DNA from: CAZRUA01 sp964603125
GTDB lineage: Bacteria > Bacteroidota > Bacteroidia > B-17B0 > Aurantibacillaceae
Reading direction: 5' to 3'
Assembly: GCA_964603125.1 (NCBI GenBank)
Contig: CAZRUA010000035.1
Span: 1 to 30,564 of the forward strand
Length of the DNA stretch: 30,564 nt
Made by a program: the position numbers and the translations under genes. This document shows positions 23,743 to 30,564 of this stretch, one piece after another. Below the pieces are notes generated by a model. The model had not been told where the DNA came from. It worked only from the letters and a program-made list of their open reading frames with translations, and searched no databases. Within the stretch, counting starts at the first letter, position 1. Each line of letters begins with the position of its first letter.

Positions 23743-24732
23743 TTAATCTTCGTGGCCTTTAACTGCTTTTACTTTTTGTTGCAGGTATAATTCTTCCTCT
23801 TTTTTAAGTGCTTGTTTTAAGCTATCCGAAACTTCTTTACTTCCCATTTTATCTAAATTAGGTTTCCCTGCGTTAACCCAACAAGTAAACCAAGCACTTC
23901 CAACAGTAATAATAGCTGCACGCATTCGTCGTTCAACTTGACCTTTAATCATGTTGTCGTATTTTTCCGTGTATTCTTGCGAATAAGTTTTCATTGTAGC
24001 AGCACCCCTTGTTTCGTAAGCATATTTTTGATCGGCAGGGAATTTTGAATTTAATTCTCTTTCAAAATCTAAAACACTATCAACCGCTGCATTGCTTTCT
24101 TTAATAATTGCCCAAGCCTTTTTTATTGGAGAATCAATATAATAAGCTCTTCCAACAAAGTAATCGTAGTCTTCTGATTTCATTTCAGGAATTCTACTTT
24201 CCCAAAAACCATGTATTCCTCTTTGACCCGTTAACTGACCATTGTAATTCTCTGTTGTGTGCAATGGAACGTGAGCATCACCAATGTAATGTCCTAAATC
24301 TGCCGAATAGTGTAAAATTAAATCTAGGTTTTCTTTTTTAAAGGCTTGTGTTAATCTATACATCATAACATCAACATGCCAAGGATTTATGCCATATGCT
24401 TTAAGTGTATCTTCAGTAAATTTTTTTACTGCATCGCGCCATAATTTTGGAACGCTATCAAAAGCGGATTTGCCATAATGATCAATATCTATGTAATGTC
24501 TTGCAGCTTCGTCTTCAACAGCATATCGGCGTTTATCAGGGTCAACAGCATGTTCGGTAATATAATCGATGTGGTTTTTATAAAAGCCAACCATTTCAGG
24601 AGGCAATGTAAACACCGCCATTCGATTGATTTTTTTATGTCCAAAAAATCCCCAGGCTTTTGCTTCTTGTTTTGGATAAAGGAAAACAACAGCGCAACCT
24701 AAAACAAATAGTATGATTAAAAACTTTTTCAA
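23743..24732 (-). CDS. Zinc-dependent phospholipase C / S1-P1 nuclease family protein
   Basis: A 329-aa secreted enzyme. The signal peptide ends in KQEAKA, so cleavage would leave W27 as the first residue of the mature protein, followed by WGFFGH. In this superfamily the N-terminal Trp amino group and the nearby His are zinc ligands. Further candidate ligands are D64, H79/H85, H148-x3-D152-x5-H158 (HYIGDAHVPLH) and H174-x3-E178 (HGFWE), matching the trinuclear zinc pattern. The enzyme would hydrolyse phosphodiesters, either phospholipid headgroups or single-stranded nucleic acid; the sequence does not decide. The start is TTG at 24732, the only in-frame option after a TAG two codons upstream. 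A C-terminal Lys/Glu-rich helix (KQALKKEEELYLQQKVKAVKG) extends beyond the core. Confidence 0.85.
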   Translation of the reverse strand: MKKFLIILFVLGCAVVFLYPKQEAKAWGFFGHKKINRMAVFTLPPEMVGFYKNHIDYITEHAVDPDKRRYAVEDEAARHYIDIDHYGKSAFDSVPKLWRDAVKKFTEDTLKAYGINPWHVDVMMYRLTQAFKKENLDLILHYSADLGHYIGDAHVPLHTTENYNGQLTGQRGIHGFWESRIPEMKSEDYDYFVGRAYYIDSPIKKAWAIIKESNAAVDSVLDFERELNSKFPADQKYAYETRGAATMKTYSQEYTEKYDNMIKGQVERRMRAAIITVGSAWFTCWVNAGKPNLDKMGSKEVSDSLKQALKKEEELYLQQKVKAVKGHED

Positions 24733-24787
24733 TGGCTAAGATTAAGTCTTAAAATTACGTTTTTTTGTTAAAATTCACAAATGTTGC

Positions 24788-25981
24788 TTATTCTTCTTCT
24801 TCGCCCGTTTCGGTTTTAGCGGGTATTACACCATCCAAAGCATTAAACATTCGTTGTGTATGATAAACGGATTTGTTTAATCGGTTACTAAGAATAATAA
24901 TCGTTGTATTATCCTTCATTCTTCGTTGTAAAGCTGTTCGGTAACCATGCCACCAACCATTATGAAATACTAGTTTGGTAGCTTTGTCGGTGTAAAATTT
25001 CATGCGCCAGCCATAACCATAGTTTACTAATTTGCGCTCTGGACTATAAGGTTCAATGGCTTTTAGTAAGAGAGTTGTATCTAACAACTTACCATTAAAA
25101 TAAGCTTCCGTAAATAAAAACATATCTTTTGTTGTACTGTAAACACCTTTGTCGCCTAAAACATTATCAAAGGCATCATTACTAATTTCACTCATTTTAA
25201 AGCTGTAGCCTTTTGTTACTTGATTAGATTTATTAGAATCTAAATCAGTAACAAAACAGGTTTTTTTCATTCCTGTTGGTTCAAAAATGTATTGTTGCAT
25301 TAATTTTGAAAAGCTTGTTTTAGTTGCTAGTTCAGCTATATGAGCTAATAAAATATAGTTGGTGTTGCAATAATTAAAACGAGCATTGGCTTGAAAATTA
25401 ATAGGTGGCTTTTGTTCAATCATAATGTTTAAAACTTCCTCAATCGTAAGCTTTTTAACATTGTTGTTTTTTATGTAATCGTTACAGAAATAGATGTAAT
25501 TAGGTAAACCACTTCTGTGGCAAAGCAATGTTTTAACACTAATTTTCTCATACGGAAAGTTTGGAATATAATTTTTTACATTGGCTTCCAATTGCAAAAT
25601 GTTTTTCTCTGCCAATTTTAAAATCAATGCAGCTGTTAAAGTTTTTGAAACGGATGCTAATTGAAATTGAGAAGAATCACTAAGATTAATTTTTGCATTT
25701 GCATCGGCAACTCCAAAACTTTTTTGGTAAATGATATTGCCATACTGTGCAATTAAAACATTACCATTAAACTCATTATTGTTGTATAGCTTAGTAAATA
25801 AGGTGTCTAAGCGATAAGCTTTATCTGTTATTTCTTTATTTGGTATTGTTTTGTTAGGAACAAGAACAATTTCTTTTTCTTTTATTACCTCGTTTTGCTG
25901 CGCATTTTGATTACATGAAAAGCATAAAAGAAATGTAGCTAAAAGTAACGAAGTATATATTTTGGAGGCGTTTAAATTCAT
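24788..25981 (-). CDS. Serine hydrolase, class C beta-lactamase-like lipoprotein
   Basis: Start at ATG 25981 (397 aa), because MNLNASKIYTSLLLATFLLCFSCNQ then forms a clean lipoprotein signal with lipobox FSC, Cys at 23. The beta-lactamase/PBP fold is shown by LASVSKTLTAAL (SxxK motif, S110/K113), FNYCNTNYILLAHI (YxN) and FHNGWWHGYRTALQ (HxG equivalent), plus LCHRSGLPNYI after the first motif. Such proteins include DD-peptidases, esterases and D-amino-acid hydrolases rather than true antibiotic-hydrolysing enzymes, so the substrate is open. It acts outside the cytoplasm, membrane-anchored. The gene is separated from its neighbours by 55 and 131 nt and may be transcribed alone. Confidence 0.87.
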   Translation of the reverse strand: MNLNASKIYTSLLLATFLLCFSCNQNAQQNEVIKEKEIVLVPNKTIPNKEITDKAYRLDTLFTKLYNNNEFNGNVLIAQYGNIIYQKSFGVADANAKINLSDSSQFQLASVSKTLTAALILKLAEKNILQLEANVKNYIPNFPYEKISVKTLLCHRSGLPNYIYFCNDYIKNNNVKKLTIEEVLNIMIEQKPPINFQANARFNYCNTNYILLAHIAELATKTSFSKLMQQYIFEPTGMKKTCFVTDLDSNKSNQVTKGYSFKMSEISNDAFDNVLGDKGVYSTTKDMFLFTEAYFNGKLLDTTLLLKAIEPYSPERKLVNYGYGWRMKFYTDKATKLVFHNGWWHGYRTALQRRMKDNTTIIILSNRLNKSVYHTQRMFNALDGVIPAKTETGEEEE

Positions 25982-26112
25982 AATAAAGCGCTGAAAATAC
26001 ACTTTAATTGAATTAGTGATTTTAGAAATTATCCACAATTTTCGTGGCTACAATAAGATGTATAATTGCGTTAAAAGATTAAGTTATACTTGTAGTTATT
26101 TGGTAATAGTTT

Positions 26113-26781
26113 TTATTTCACCACTACCTTATCACCTAAAAATTTTGGTTGTGTATGTAAGATATAAATATCCAACACGCATTTCACACGAGCAAAATAT
26201 TCTCTTAAATAGGTTTTAGGTGAGAAACGTTTTGGAACATCTTGCGCATTAAAAGCAACACATTTATAGCCTAGTTTGTTGGCAATAAACAAGGCTCGTT
26301 GGTTATGGAATTCTTGCGAAATAATAGTGAACTCAGTTTGACTAAATATTTTATCACAACGCACAACCGAATCTAAGGTTCTAAAACCAGCATAATCTAA
26401 ATATATACATGAATCTGGAACACCTTGTTCTACCAATGCTTGTCGCATATCATTCGCTTCGTCATAATCCTTAACGCTATTGTCGCCGCTTACAATAATG
26501 TTTTTTATTTTGCCAGCCTTAAATAAATCAGCAGCTGCTTTTATTCTATAATTGAAAAACAAATTTTGCCCTCCAAATCGCCCTTTTTTACTGGTTCCTA
26601 AAAGTAGTCCGCACTTGTTATTGGGACAATCAGCAACCGAATTATAAATTTGAGATTTGGTATTTTGCTTTATCCATGCATTACAGGTGAACAAAATAAT
26701 GAGTGTGAATACTATTGCATAGCTCAATCTCTTTAACCAAATAAAGGTGCATGGATATTTTATTTTAAAATTTCGATACAT
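26113..26781 (-). CDS. SanA/ElyC-like DUF218 membrane protein
   Basis: A 222-aa protein started at ATG 26781 (MYRNFKIKYP); a TTG four codons upstream is less likely. One transmembrane helix spans about 18-35 (RLSYAIVFTLIILFTCNAW), followed by a periplasmic DUF218 domain. The domain shows GLLLGTSKKGRFGGQNLFFNYRIKAAADLFKAGKIKNIIVSGDN, YDEANDMRQALVEQGVPDSCIYLDYAGFRTLDSVVR and TIISQEFHNQRALFIANKLG. The pattern is that of SanA, linked to envelope barrier function and vancomycin sensitivity at high temperature in enterobacteria. Enzymatic activity is unknown. It overlaps the 3' end of the prenyltransferase gene by 22 nt, implying translational coupling. Confidence 0.87.
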   Translation of the reverse strand: MYRNFKIKYPCTFIWLKRLSYAIVFTLIILFTCNAWIKQNTKSQIYNSVADCPNNKCGLLLGTSKKGRFGGQNLFFNYRIKAAADLFKAGKIKNIIVSGDNSVKDYDEANDMRQALVEQGVPDSCIYLDYAGFRTLDSVVRCDKIFSQTEFTIISQEFHNQRALFIANKLGYKCVAFNAQDVPKRFSPKTYLREYFARVKCVLDIYILHTQPKFLGDKVVVK

Positions 26782-27626
26782 GTAAATACGCAATAGATAA
26801 TACTTGCAATGCCATTTGTAGTTCCAAAGGCTAAATTTACACGCGATAAATCGTTTGGTTTTACAATACTATGTTGATAAACCAATAAACACATAAATGC
26901 TGCAGCTCCAATCCAGTAAATAAAACCAAAATGAGAGTAAATACCCACACCAACAACTAAAGCGGCGCAAACTAAATGCATTAATTCTGAAAAGCGCAAA
27001 GCATTTTTCTTTCCTAATAAAACTGGAATTGATTTTAATTGATTGGCTCTGTCAAATTCCTCATCTTGCAAAGCATAAATAATATCAAATGCACTCACCC
27101 AAAAAAATACAATTGCCGAAAAAAACAAGGGTTGCAATTCAAAGCGCTCGGTAATAGCAATGTATGCACCTATTGGAGCTAAACTTAAACCAACACCTAA
27201 TACTAAATGACAAAGAGGAGTAAAGCGTTTGGTAAAACTATAACCAAGCACAACGATTAATGCAACTGGCGATAAGTAAAAACAAAGGCGATTGATGAAA
27301 AATGTAGTAGCTACAAAAAGCAAACTTGTAATGATTGTGAAAAATAAAGCTGATTTTGATGAAATAATTCCTGCAGGTATTTCTCTAATGGCAGTGCGTT
27401 TATTTTTCGCATCAAATTCTTTGTCTAGCCATCTATTAAAGGCCATGGCTGCGCTACGTGCAAATACCATGCATAAAATAACGCAAACAAATAATTGTAT
27501 ATTAAAATTTTGATTGTGATTATCCTTTGCTAAAAAAAAGCCAATTAGCGCAAATGGTAAGGCAAAAATGGTGTGGCTAAATTTTACAAGAGATAAATAG
27601 TTTTGTATAGTTTTGGTAAAACTCAT
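26760..27626 (-). CDS. UbiA-family polyprenyltransferase (UbiA/MqnP-like)
   Basis: A 288-aa integral membrane prenyltransferase with about eight hydrophobic helices. The first Asp-rich motif is NRWLDKEFDAKNKRT (64-78, N64/D68/D72), followed by RxIPAG. The second is DIIYALQDEEFDRANQLKSIPVLLG. Together these coordinate Mg-diphosphate of the polyprenyl donor. It attaches an isoprenoid chain to an aromatic acid in quinone synthesis. In Bacteroidota this type is often assigned to menaquinone synthesis via the futalosine route (MqnP), but no mqn gene is in the window, so pathway assignment is tentative. It lies 1 nt after the 86-aa membrane protein gene. Confidence 0.9.
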   Translation of the reverse strand: MSFTKTIQNYLSLVKFSHTIFALPFALIGFFLAKDNHNQNFNIQLFVCVILCMVFARSAAMAFNRWLDKEFDAKNKRTAIREIPAGIISSKSALFFTIITSLLFVATTFFINRLCFYLSPVALIVVLGYSFTKRFTPLCHLVLGVGLSLAPIGAYIAITERFELQPLFFSAIVFFWVSAFDIIYALQDEEFDRANQLKSIPVLLGKKNALRFSELMHLVCAALVVGVGIYSHFGFIYWIGAAAFMCLLVYQHSIVKPNDLSRVNLAFGTTNGIASIIYCVFTCIEILK

Positions 27627-27627
27627 T

Positions 27628-27888
27628 TTAGTTTTTGGCTATAAAAATAAAATACAGCATTAGTAATATTGGCAACGAGCTAAGTATTGTTCCGTAAAAA
27701 CCGGGACTTACAGCGCTTTTGCTAAAATAATAACGTGTATTAATAAATATGTTAAAGGTTGAAGCAATAAATCCTAAAATACTTAGCATTAATGCAAATT
27801 TTAAGTATGCCGGAAACACACAAAGTATGGATGCCAAAGCACCCAAACCGATACTTAAAAAAGAAGTGATTTTATAGTAATTACGCAT
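27628..27888 (-). CDS. Small membrane protein, unknown function
   Basis: An 86-aa protein with three predicted transmembrane helices, about 7-24 (ITSFLSIGLGALASILCV), 27-50 (YLKFALMLSILGFIASTFNIFI) and 62-84. I do not recognise a family. It is 1 nt upstream of the UbiA-like gene and therefore almost certainly co-translated with it and the SanA-like gene. A role in the same membrane lipid or quinone process is an inference from linkage only. Confidence 0.7.
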   Translation of the reverse strand: MRNYYKITSFLSIGLGALASILCVFPAYLKFALMLSILGFIASTFNIFINTRYYFSKSAVSPGFYGTILSSLPILLMLYFIFIAKN

Positions 27889-27930
27889 GATGCAAAATTA
27901 CATTTTTAAATGCTTACTTGTGAATTTATC

Positions 27931-29697
27931 TTATATTTTAATTCCCATTACAAGCACATCATCCAATTGCTCGTTTAGGCCTTTCCAGGCATTAAAATCG
28001 TTTTGTAAAGCTTCTTTTTGCTCCTCAACTGAGTAAGAACTTATAATGGATAGGAATTTTTTAAATGTTTTGCGTTTGTACTTTTCGTTTCTGCCTCGCC
28101 CGCCAAACTGATCGGCATAGCCATCCGTAAATAAATATATCATATCACCTTCGCACAAATCAAACGTAACTTCGGTAAACTCTTTTACATCTTCTCCTTC
28201 AAAAATACCTATTGGGAATTTATTCCCTTTAAATTGTATCAATTCTTTGTCGCGTATAATATGTAAATCGTGGTTTGCACCAGCAAAACTGAGTGTTTTC
28301 ACGTTAAAATCAATAATGCACAACGATACGTCCATACCATCTCTCACACTTGATTCTTCGTATTTTTGGCGAATAGCTTGGTTAAACAAATCATTTACCC
28401 TATTCAGCATTAACGAAGCATCGGTGTAATCCGCATCACGGAAAGATGAGTACAAACAATTAGCACTTACTATGGATATAAATGCTCCAGGAACACCATG
28501 TCCTGTGCAATCTGCAGCTACAATATAGCACTTTCCATTTTTATAATTAAACCAGTAAAAATCACCGCTTACTATATCCTTAGGTTGATAGTAAACAAAG
28601 TAATTTTTAAGATGTTCATCCATGAATTTTGCTTCGGGTAATAGTGCCGATTGTATGTGCTTAGCGTATTTTAAACTATCGGTAATGTCCTTGTTTTTTT
28701 CTTTAATAACATCATAAGCAAACTCTAATTCTTTGTTTTTGCTCTGAAGTTCCATACGCTCACTTTTCTCAATCTCCACTTCACCTTGCCACGATTCCAT
28801 TAAACTCTTGTTATCGTGCTCGGTTAACTTTGTGCGCATAAAATCATAACGCTCTAAGCATTCTAAGGCTTTCTCAAAATTACCTTTTAGTTTATATAGG
28901 TTCGATAGTTCTTTGTATGATTCACTGGCAATGCGTTTTTCACCAATTTCTAATGCATTGGCTAAACCTTCGGTAATGTATATTAAAGCTTTATCTGTAT
29001 CTCCTTGCTTAAAAAATAAATTACCTAAAATAGAGTTGGTTTGGGCAATTCCTTTTAAATAATTCGATTCGTTGGATAATTGCAACGACTTATTTAAATG
29101 AAAATCAGCGTTGTCTAAATTATTGATTTGTAGGTAATTATTACCAATGTTAAAATGCGTTTCGGCTAGCGAATGTAAATCGCCTATTTTCTCTAAAACA
29201 TTTAAACACTGCAGTAAAAGGGTTAAAGCTTTGTTGTTATCTCCCTTAAGTTGGTTTATTAAAGCTAAGTTTACTTTAACAAAAGTAGCAGCTTTCACAT
29301 CACTCATACGTTCGGCAATTTCCAATGCCATATCGTAATTCTGACGTGCTTTTTCCAAAGCGCCTATTTGGGTATAAATGTTTCCAATGTTTCTAGAACA
29401 ATCGCTAGCGCCTTTTCCTAAACCCAATTCAATAAACAAGCTTTTGGCTTTTTGCAGTTCGGGTAATGCCAATTGATATTGCATTTGGTAATAATGTGCC
29501 ACACCAATGGTTCGGTAGGCATAGGCAATACCATCTTTGTAATTAATGGCTAAGGATTCTTCAAGGTTTTTTTTAGCAATTTCAAGGCTCTGAACTATGT
29601 CCGTTCTTCGTAATTCCCACGCTATTTTATTGCCTTCTGTAATAGAAGCATAGCTAGCTTGTAAGGAAATATTTTTTTCAAGATTGGTTAGTCCCAA
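27931..29697 (-). CDS. TPR-repeat SpoIIE-type serine phosphatase (PP2C)
   Basis: A 588-aa cytoplasmic signalling protein. Residues ~20-290 are a tetratricopeptide solenoid with about six to seven repeats (for example GIAYAYRTIGVAHYYQMQYQLALPELQKA). A coiled-coil linker spans about 295-350 (SLMESWQGEVEIEKSERMEL ... YDVIKEKNKDITDSLKYA). Residues ~350-588 form a SpoIIE/PP2C phosphatase: DIVSGDFYWF, VAADCTGHGVPGAFISIV and MIYLFTDGYADQFGG hold the metal-binding Asp residues. Such phosphatases dephosphorylate anti-sigma-antagonist-like proteins; no partner gene is present. No ATG is available near the start: upstream of the TTG at 29697 are ATT and then an in-frame TAA, so TTG (or ATT) initiates. 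There is no transmembrane helix, unlike many Bacteroidota relatives. Confidence 0.87.
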   Translation of the reverse strand: MGLTNLEKNISLQASYASITEGNKIAWELRRTDIVQSLEIAKKNLEESLAINYKDGIAYAYRTIGVAHYYQMQYQLALPELQKAKSLFIELGLGKGASDCSRNIGNIYTQIGALEKARQNYDMALEIAERMSDVKAATFVKVNLALINQLKGDNNKALTLLLQCLNVLEKIGDLHSLAETHFNIGNNYLQINNLDNADFHLNKSLQLSNESNYLKGIAQTNSILGNLFFKQGDTDKALIYITEGLANALEIGEKRIASESYKELSNLYKLKGNFEKALECLERYDFMRTKLTEHDNKSLMESWQGEVEIEKSERMELQSKNKELEFAYDVIKEKNKDITDSLKYAKHIQSALLPEAKFMDEHLKNYFVYYQPKDIVSGDFYWFNYKNGKCYIVAADCTGHGVPGAFISIVSANCLYSSFRDADYTDASLMLNRVNDLFNQAIRQKYEESSVRDGMDVSLCIIDFNVKTLSFAGANHDLHIIRDKELIQFKGNKFPIGIFEGEDVKEFTEVTFDLCEGDMIYLFTDGYADQFGGRGRNEKYKRKTFKKFLSIISSYSVEEQKEALQNDFNAWKGLNEQLDDVLVMGIKI

Positions 29698-29810
29698 AAT
29701 GCCGAATGTTTGTTACTACAATGATAATTAAATTATTGCTATTTGGCAATTTGTTAGGCTACAGTTAATCGAAATTGGTCTAAAAAAAGGTTATACACAA
29801 AGTTTCGACA

Positions 29811-29845
29811 TTTGTAAGTTTGAAGGGCAAAAAAATCTACTTTTG
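29811..29845 (+). promoter_or_regulatory. Probable promoter of carB
   Basis: TTTG (29811-29814), 23 nt, then TACTTTTG (29838-29845), which fits the Bacteroidota TAnnTTTG element; spacing is at the long end of the range. It lies 13 nt before the carB ATG, which would leave a very short leader. A second TTTG at 29819 gives 15-nt spacing. Confidence 0.5.
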
Positions 29846-29858
29846 CTCAAAATTTTTT

Positions 29859-30564
29859 ATGCCTAAGGATACTACGATTAAGTCGGTTTTAATAATTGGA
29901 AGTGGTCCAATTATCATTGGTCAAGCTTGTGAGTTTGATTACTCGGGTTCGCAAAGTGCTCGCAGTTTAAAAGAAGAAGGAGTTGAAGTGAGTTTAATTA
30001 ACTCAAATCCTGCAACTATCATGACAGATAAGGTAACTGCTGATCATGTGTATTTGCTACCTTTAGAAGTAAAATCAATTGTTAAAATATTAGAAGAGCG
30101 TAAAATAGATGCCGTATTGCCTACAATGGGCGGTCAAACTGCCTTAAACTTAGCTTTAAAATGCGAAGATTTAGGTATTTGGAAAAAATACAATGTGCGC
30201 ATGATTGGTGTTGATATTGACGCCATAAAAGTAACCGAAGATCGTGATTTGTTCCGTATACGAATGAATGAGATTGGAGTAGGCATGGCGCCAAGTAAAA
30301 TTGCAAAATCGTTTTTAGAGGGAAAAGGCATTGCTCAAGAATTTGGTTTTCCGTTAGTAATTCGTCCTTCTTTCACCCTAGGTGGAAGTGGTGGTTCGGT
30401 TGTGTATGAGAAAGAAAATTTTGATGCATTATTAAATCGTGGTTTACAAACCTCACCTATACACGAGGTTTTAATTGATAAGGCTGTTTTAGGCTGGAAA
30501 GAGTTTGAGTTAGAGTTATTACGCGATGCCAACGATAATGTTGCCATCATTTGTTCTATCGAAA
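29859..30564 (+). CDS. carB: Carbamoyl-phosphate synthase large subunit (3' truncated)
   Basis: ATG at 29859 opens a frame that continues past the window end (235 codons seen of about 940-1080 expected). The N terminus MPKDTTIKSVLIIGSGPIIIGQACEFDYSGSQSARSLKEEG is the CarB pre-ATP-grasp signature. LINSNPATIMTD, LPTMGGQTALNLAL, TEDRDLFR and PLVIRPSFTLGGSGGSVVY follow, the last being the first ATP-grasp nucleotide-binding loop. The enzyme makes carbamoyl phosphate from bicarbonate, ATP and glutamine-derived ammonia for arginine and pyrimidines. The glutaminase subunit carA is not immediately upstream; the gene is divergent from the TPR phosphatase. Confidence 0.95.
   Translation, partial: MPKDTTIKSVLIIGSGPIIIGQACEFDYSGSQSARSLKEEGVEVSLINSNPATIMTDKVTADHVYLLPLEVKSIVKILEERKIDAVLPTMGGQTALNLALKCEDLGIWKKYNVRMIGVDIDAIKVTEDRDLFRIRMNEIGVGMAPSKIAKSFLEGKGIAQEFGFPLVIRPSFTLGGSGGSVVYEKENFDALLNRGLQTSPIHEVLIDKAVLGWKEFELELLRDANDNVAIICSIE

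Noticed and set aside
24788..25981. True antibiotic-hydrolysing beta-lactamase
   Set aside because: The fold and SxxK/YxN motifs are shared by many esterases and peptidases; nothing in the sequence or context points to resistance.

Overview
The window looks like a chromosomal segment of an AT-rich Bacteroidota species (Flavobacteriia/Sphingobacteriia-like). Lineage markers are a type IX secretion C-terminal sorting domain, a sigma/FecR/STN/TonB-receptor cluster, promoters of the TTTG / TAnnTTTG type, A-rich rather than Shine-Dalgarno leaders, and several TTG or GTG starts. I see no rRNA, tRNA, CRISPR array, transposase or phage gene. Almost all genes are on the minus strand. Both window edges cut a gene: an endonuclease I on the left and carB on the right.

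Layout: (1) 1-753, plus strand, the 3' end of a secreted endonuclease I, ending at a strong hairpin (771-804) that probably terminates both strands. (2) 828-5373, minus strand, a methionine/homocysteine operon. In transcription order it holds a promoter, a SAM-I riboswitch, a 40-codon leader peptide ending in a Met/Cys run, an intrinsic terminator, an unknown 74-aa protein, metX, hom, a DUF4395 membrane protein and metZ. (3) 5452-10358, minus strand, a tight seven-gene run: upp, a membrane protein, a YjjG-type nucleotidase, an HD/CoaD-like fusion, a sugar-phosphate nucleotidyltransferase, a GmhB-like phosphatase and proC. (4) 10487-11092, a lipoprotein of unknown function. (5) 11161-17047, minus strand, an ECF sigma factor, a FecR anti-sigma factor, an STN-domain protein with ten exact 16-residue GLFN repeats, and a TonB-dependent receptor without an STN domain. 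(6) 17095-20648, three glycosyltransferases and an intergenic 14-bp palindrome. (7) dnaB. (8) 22422-26781, secreted or lipid-anchored proteins (lipoprotein, zinc phospholipase/nuclease, serine hydrolase) and a SanA-like protein. (9) ubiA-type prenyltransferase, a small membrane protein, and a TPR/SpoIIE phosphatase divergent from carB.

The most interesting element is the leader of the methionine operon. A SAM-I aptamer (5186-5310) is followed 12 nt later by an ORF of 40 codons (5051-5173) in which 10 of the last 12 residues are Met or Cys. The last Cys codon, the stop codon and the next base form a 7-nt arm. That arm can pair with the 5' arm of a downstream intrinsic terminator (4992-5017). 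This is the geometry of classical ribosome-mediated attenuation, placed behind a SAM riboswitch. The operon could therefore read both SAM level and Cys/Met tRNA charging, although how the two signals combine is not obvious from the sequence.

The second notable system is the sigma/FecR cluster. Its STN signalling domain is not on the TonB receptor but on a separate, strictly periodic repeat protein, which suggests an unusual outer-membrane sensor for a Fec-type relay.
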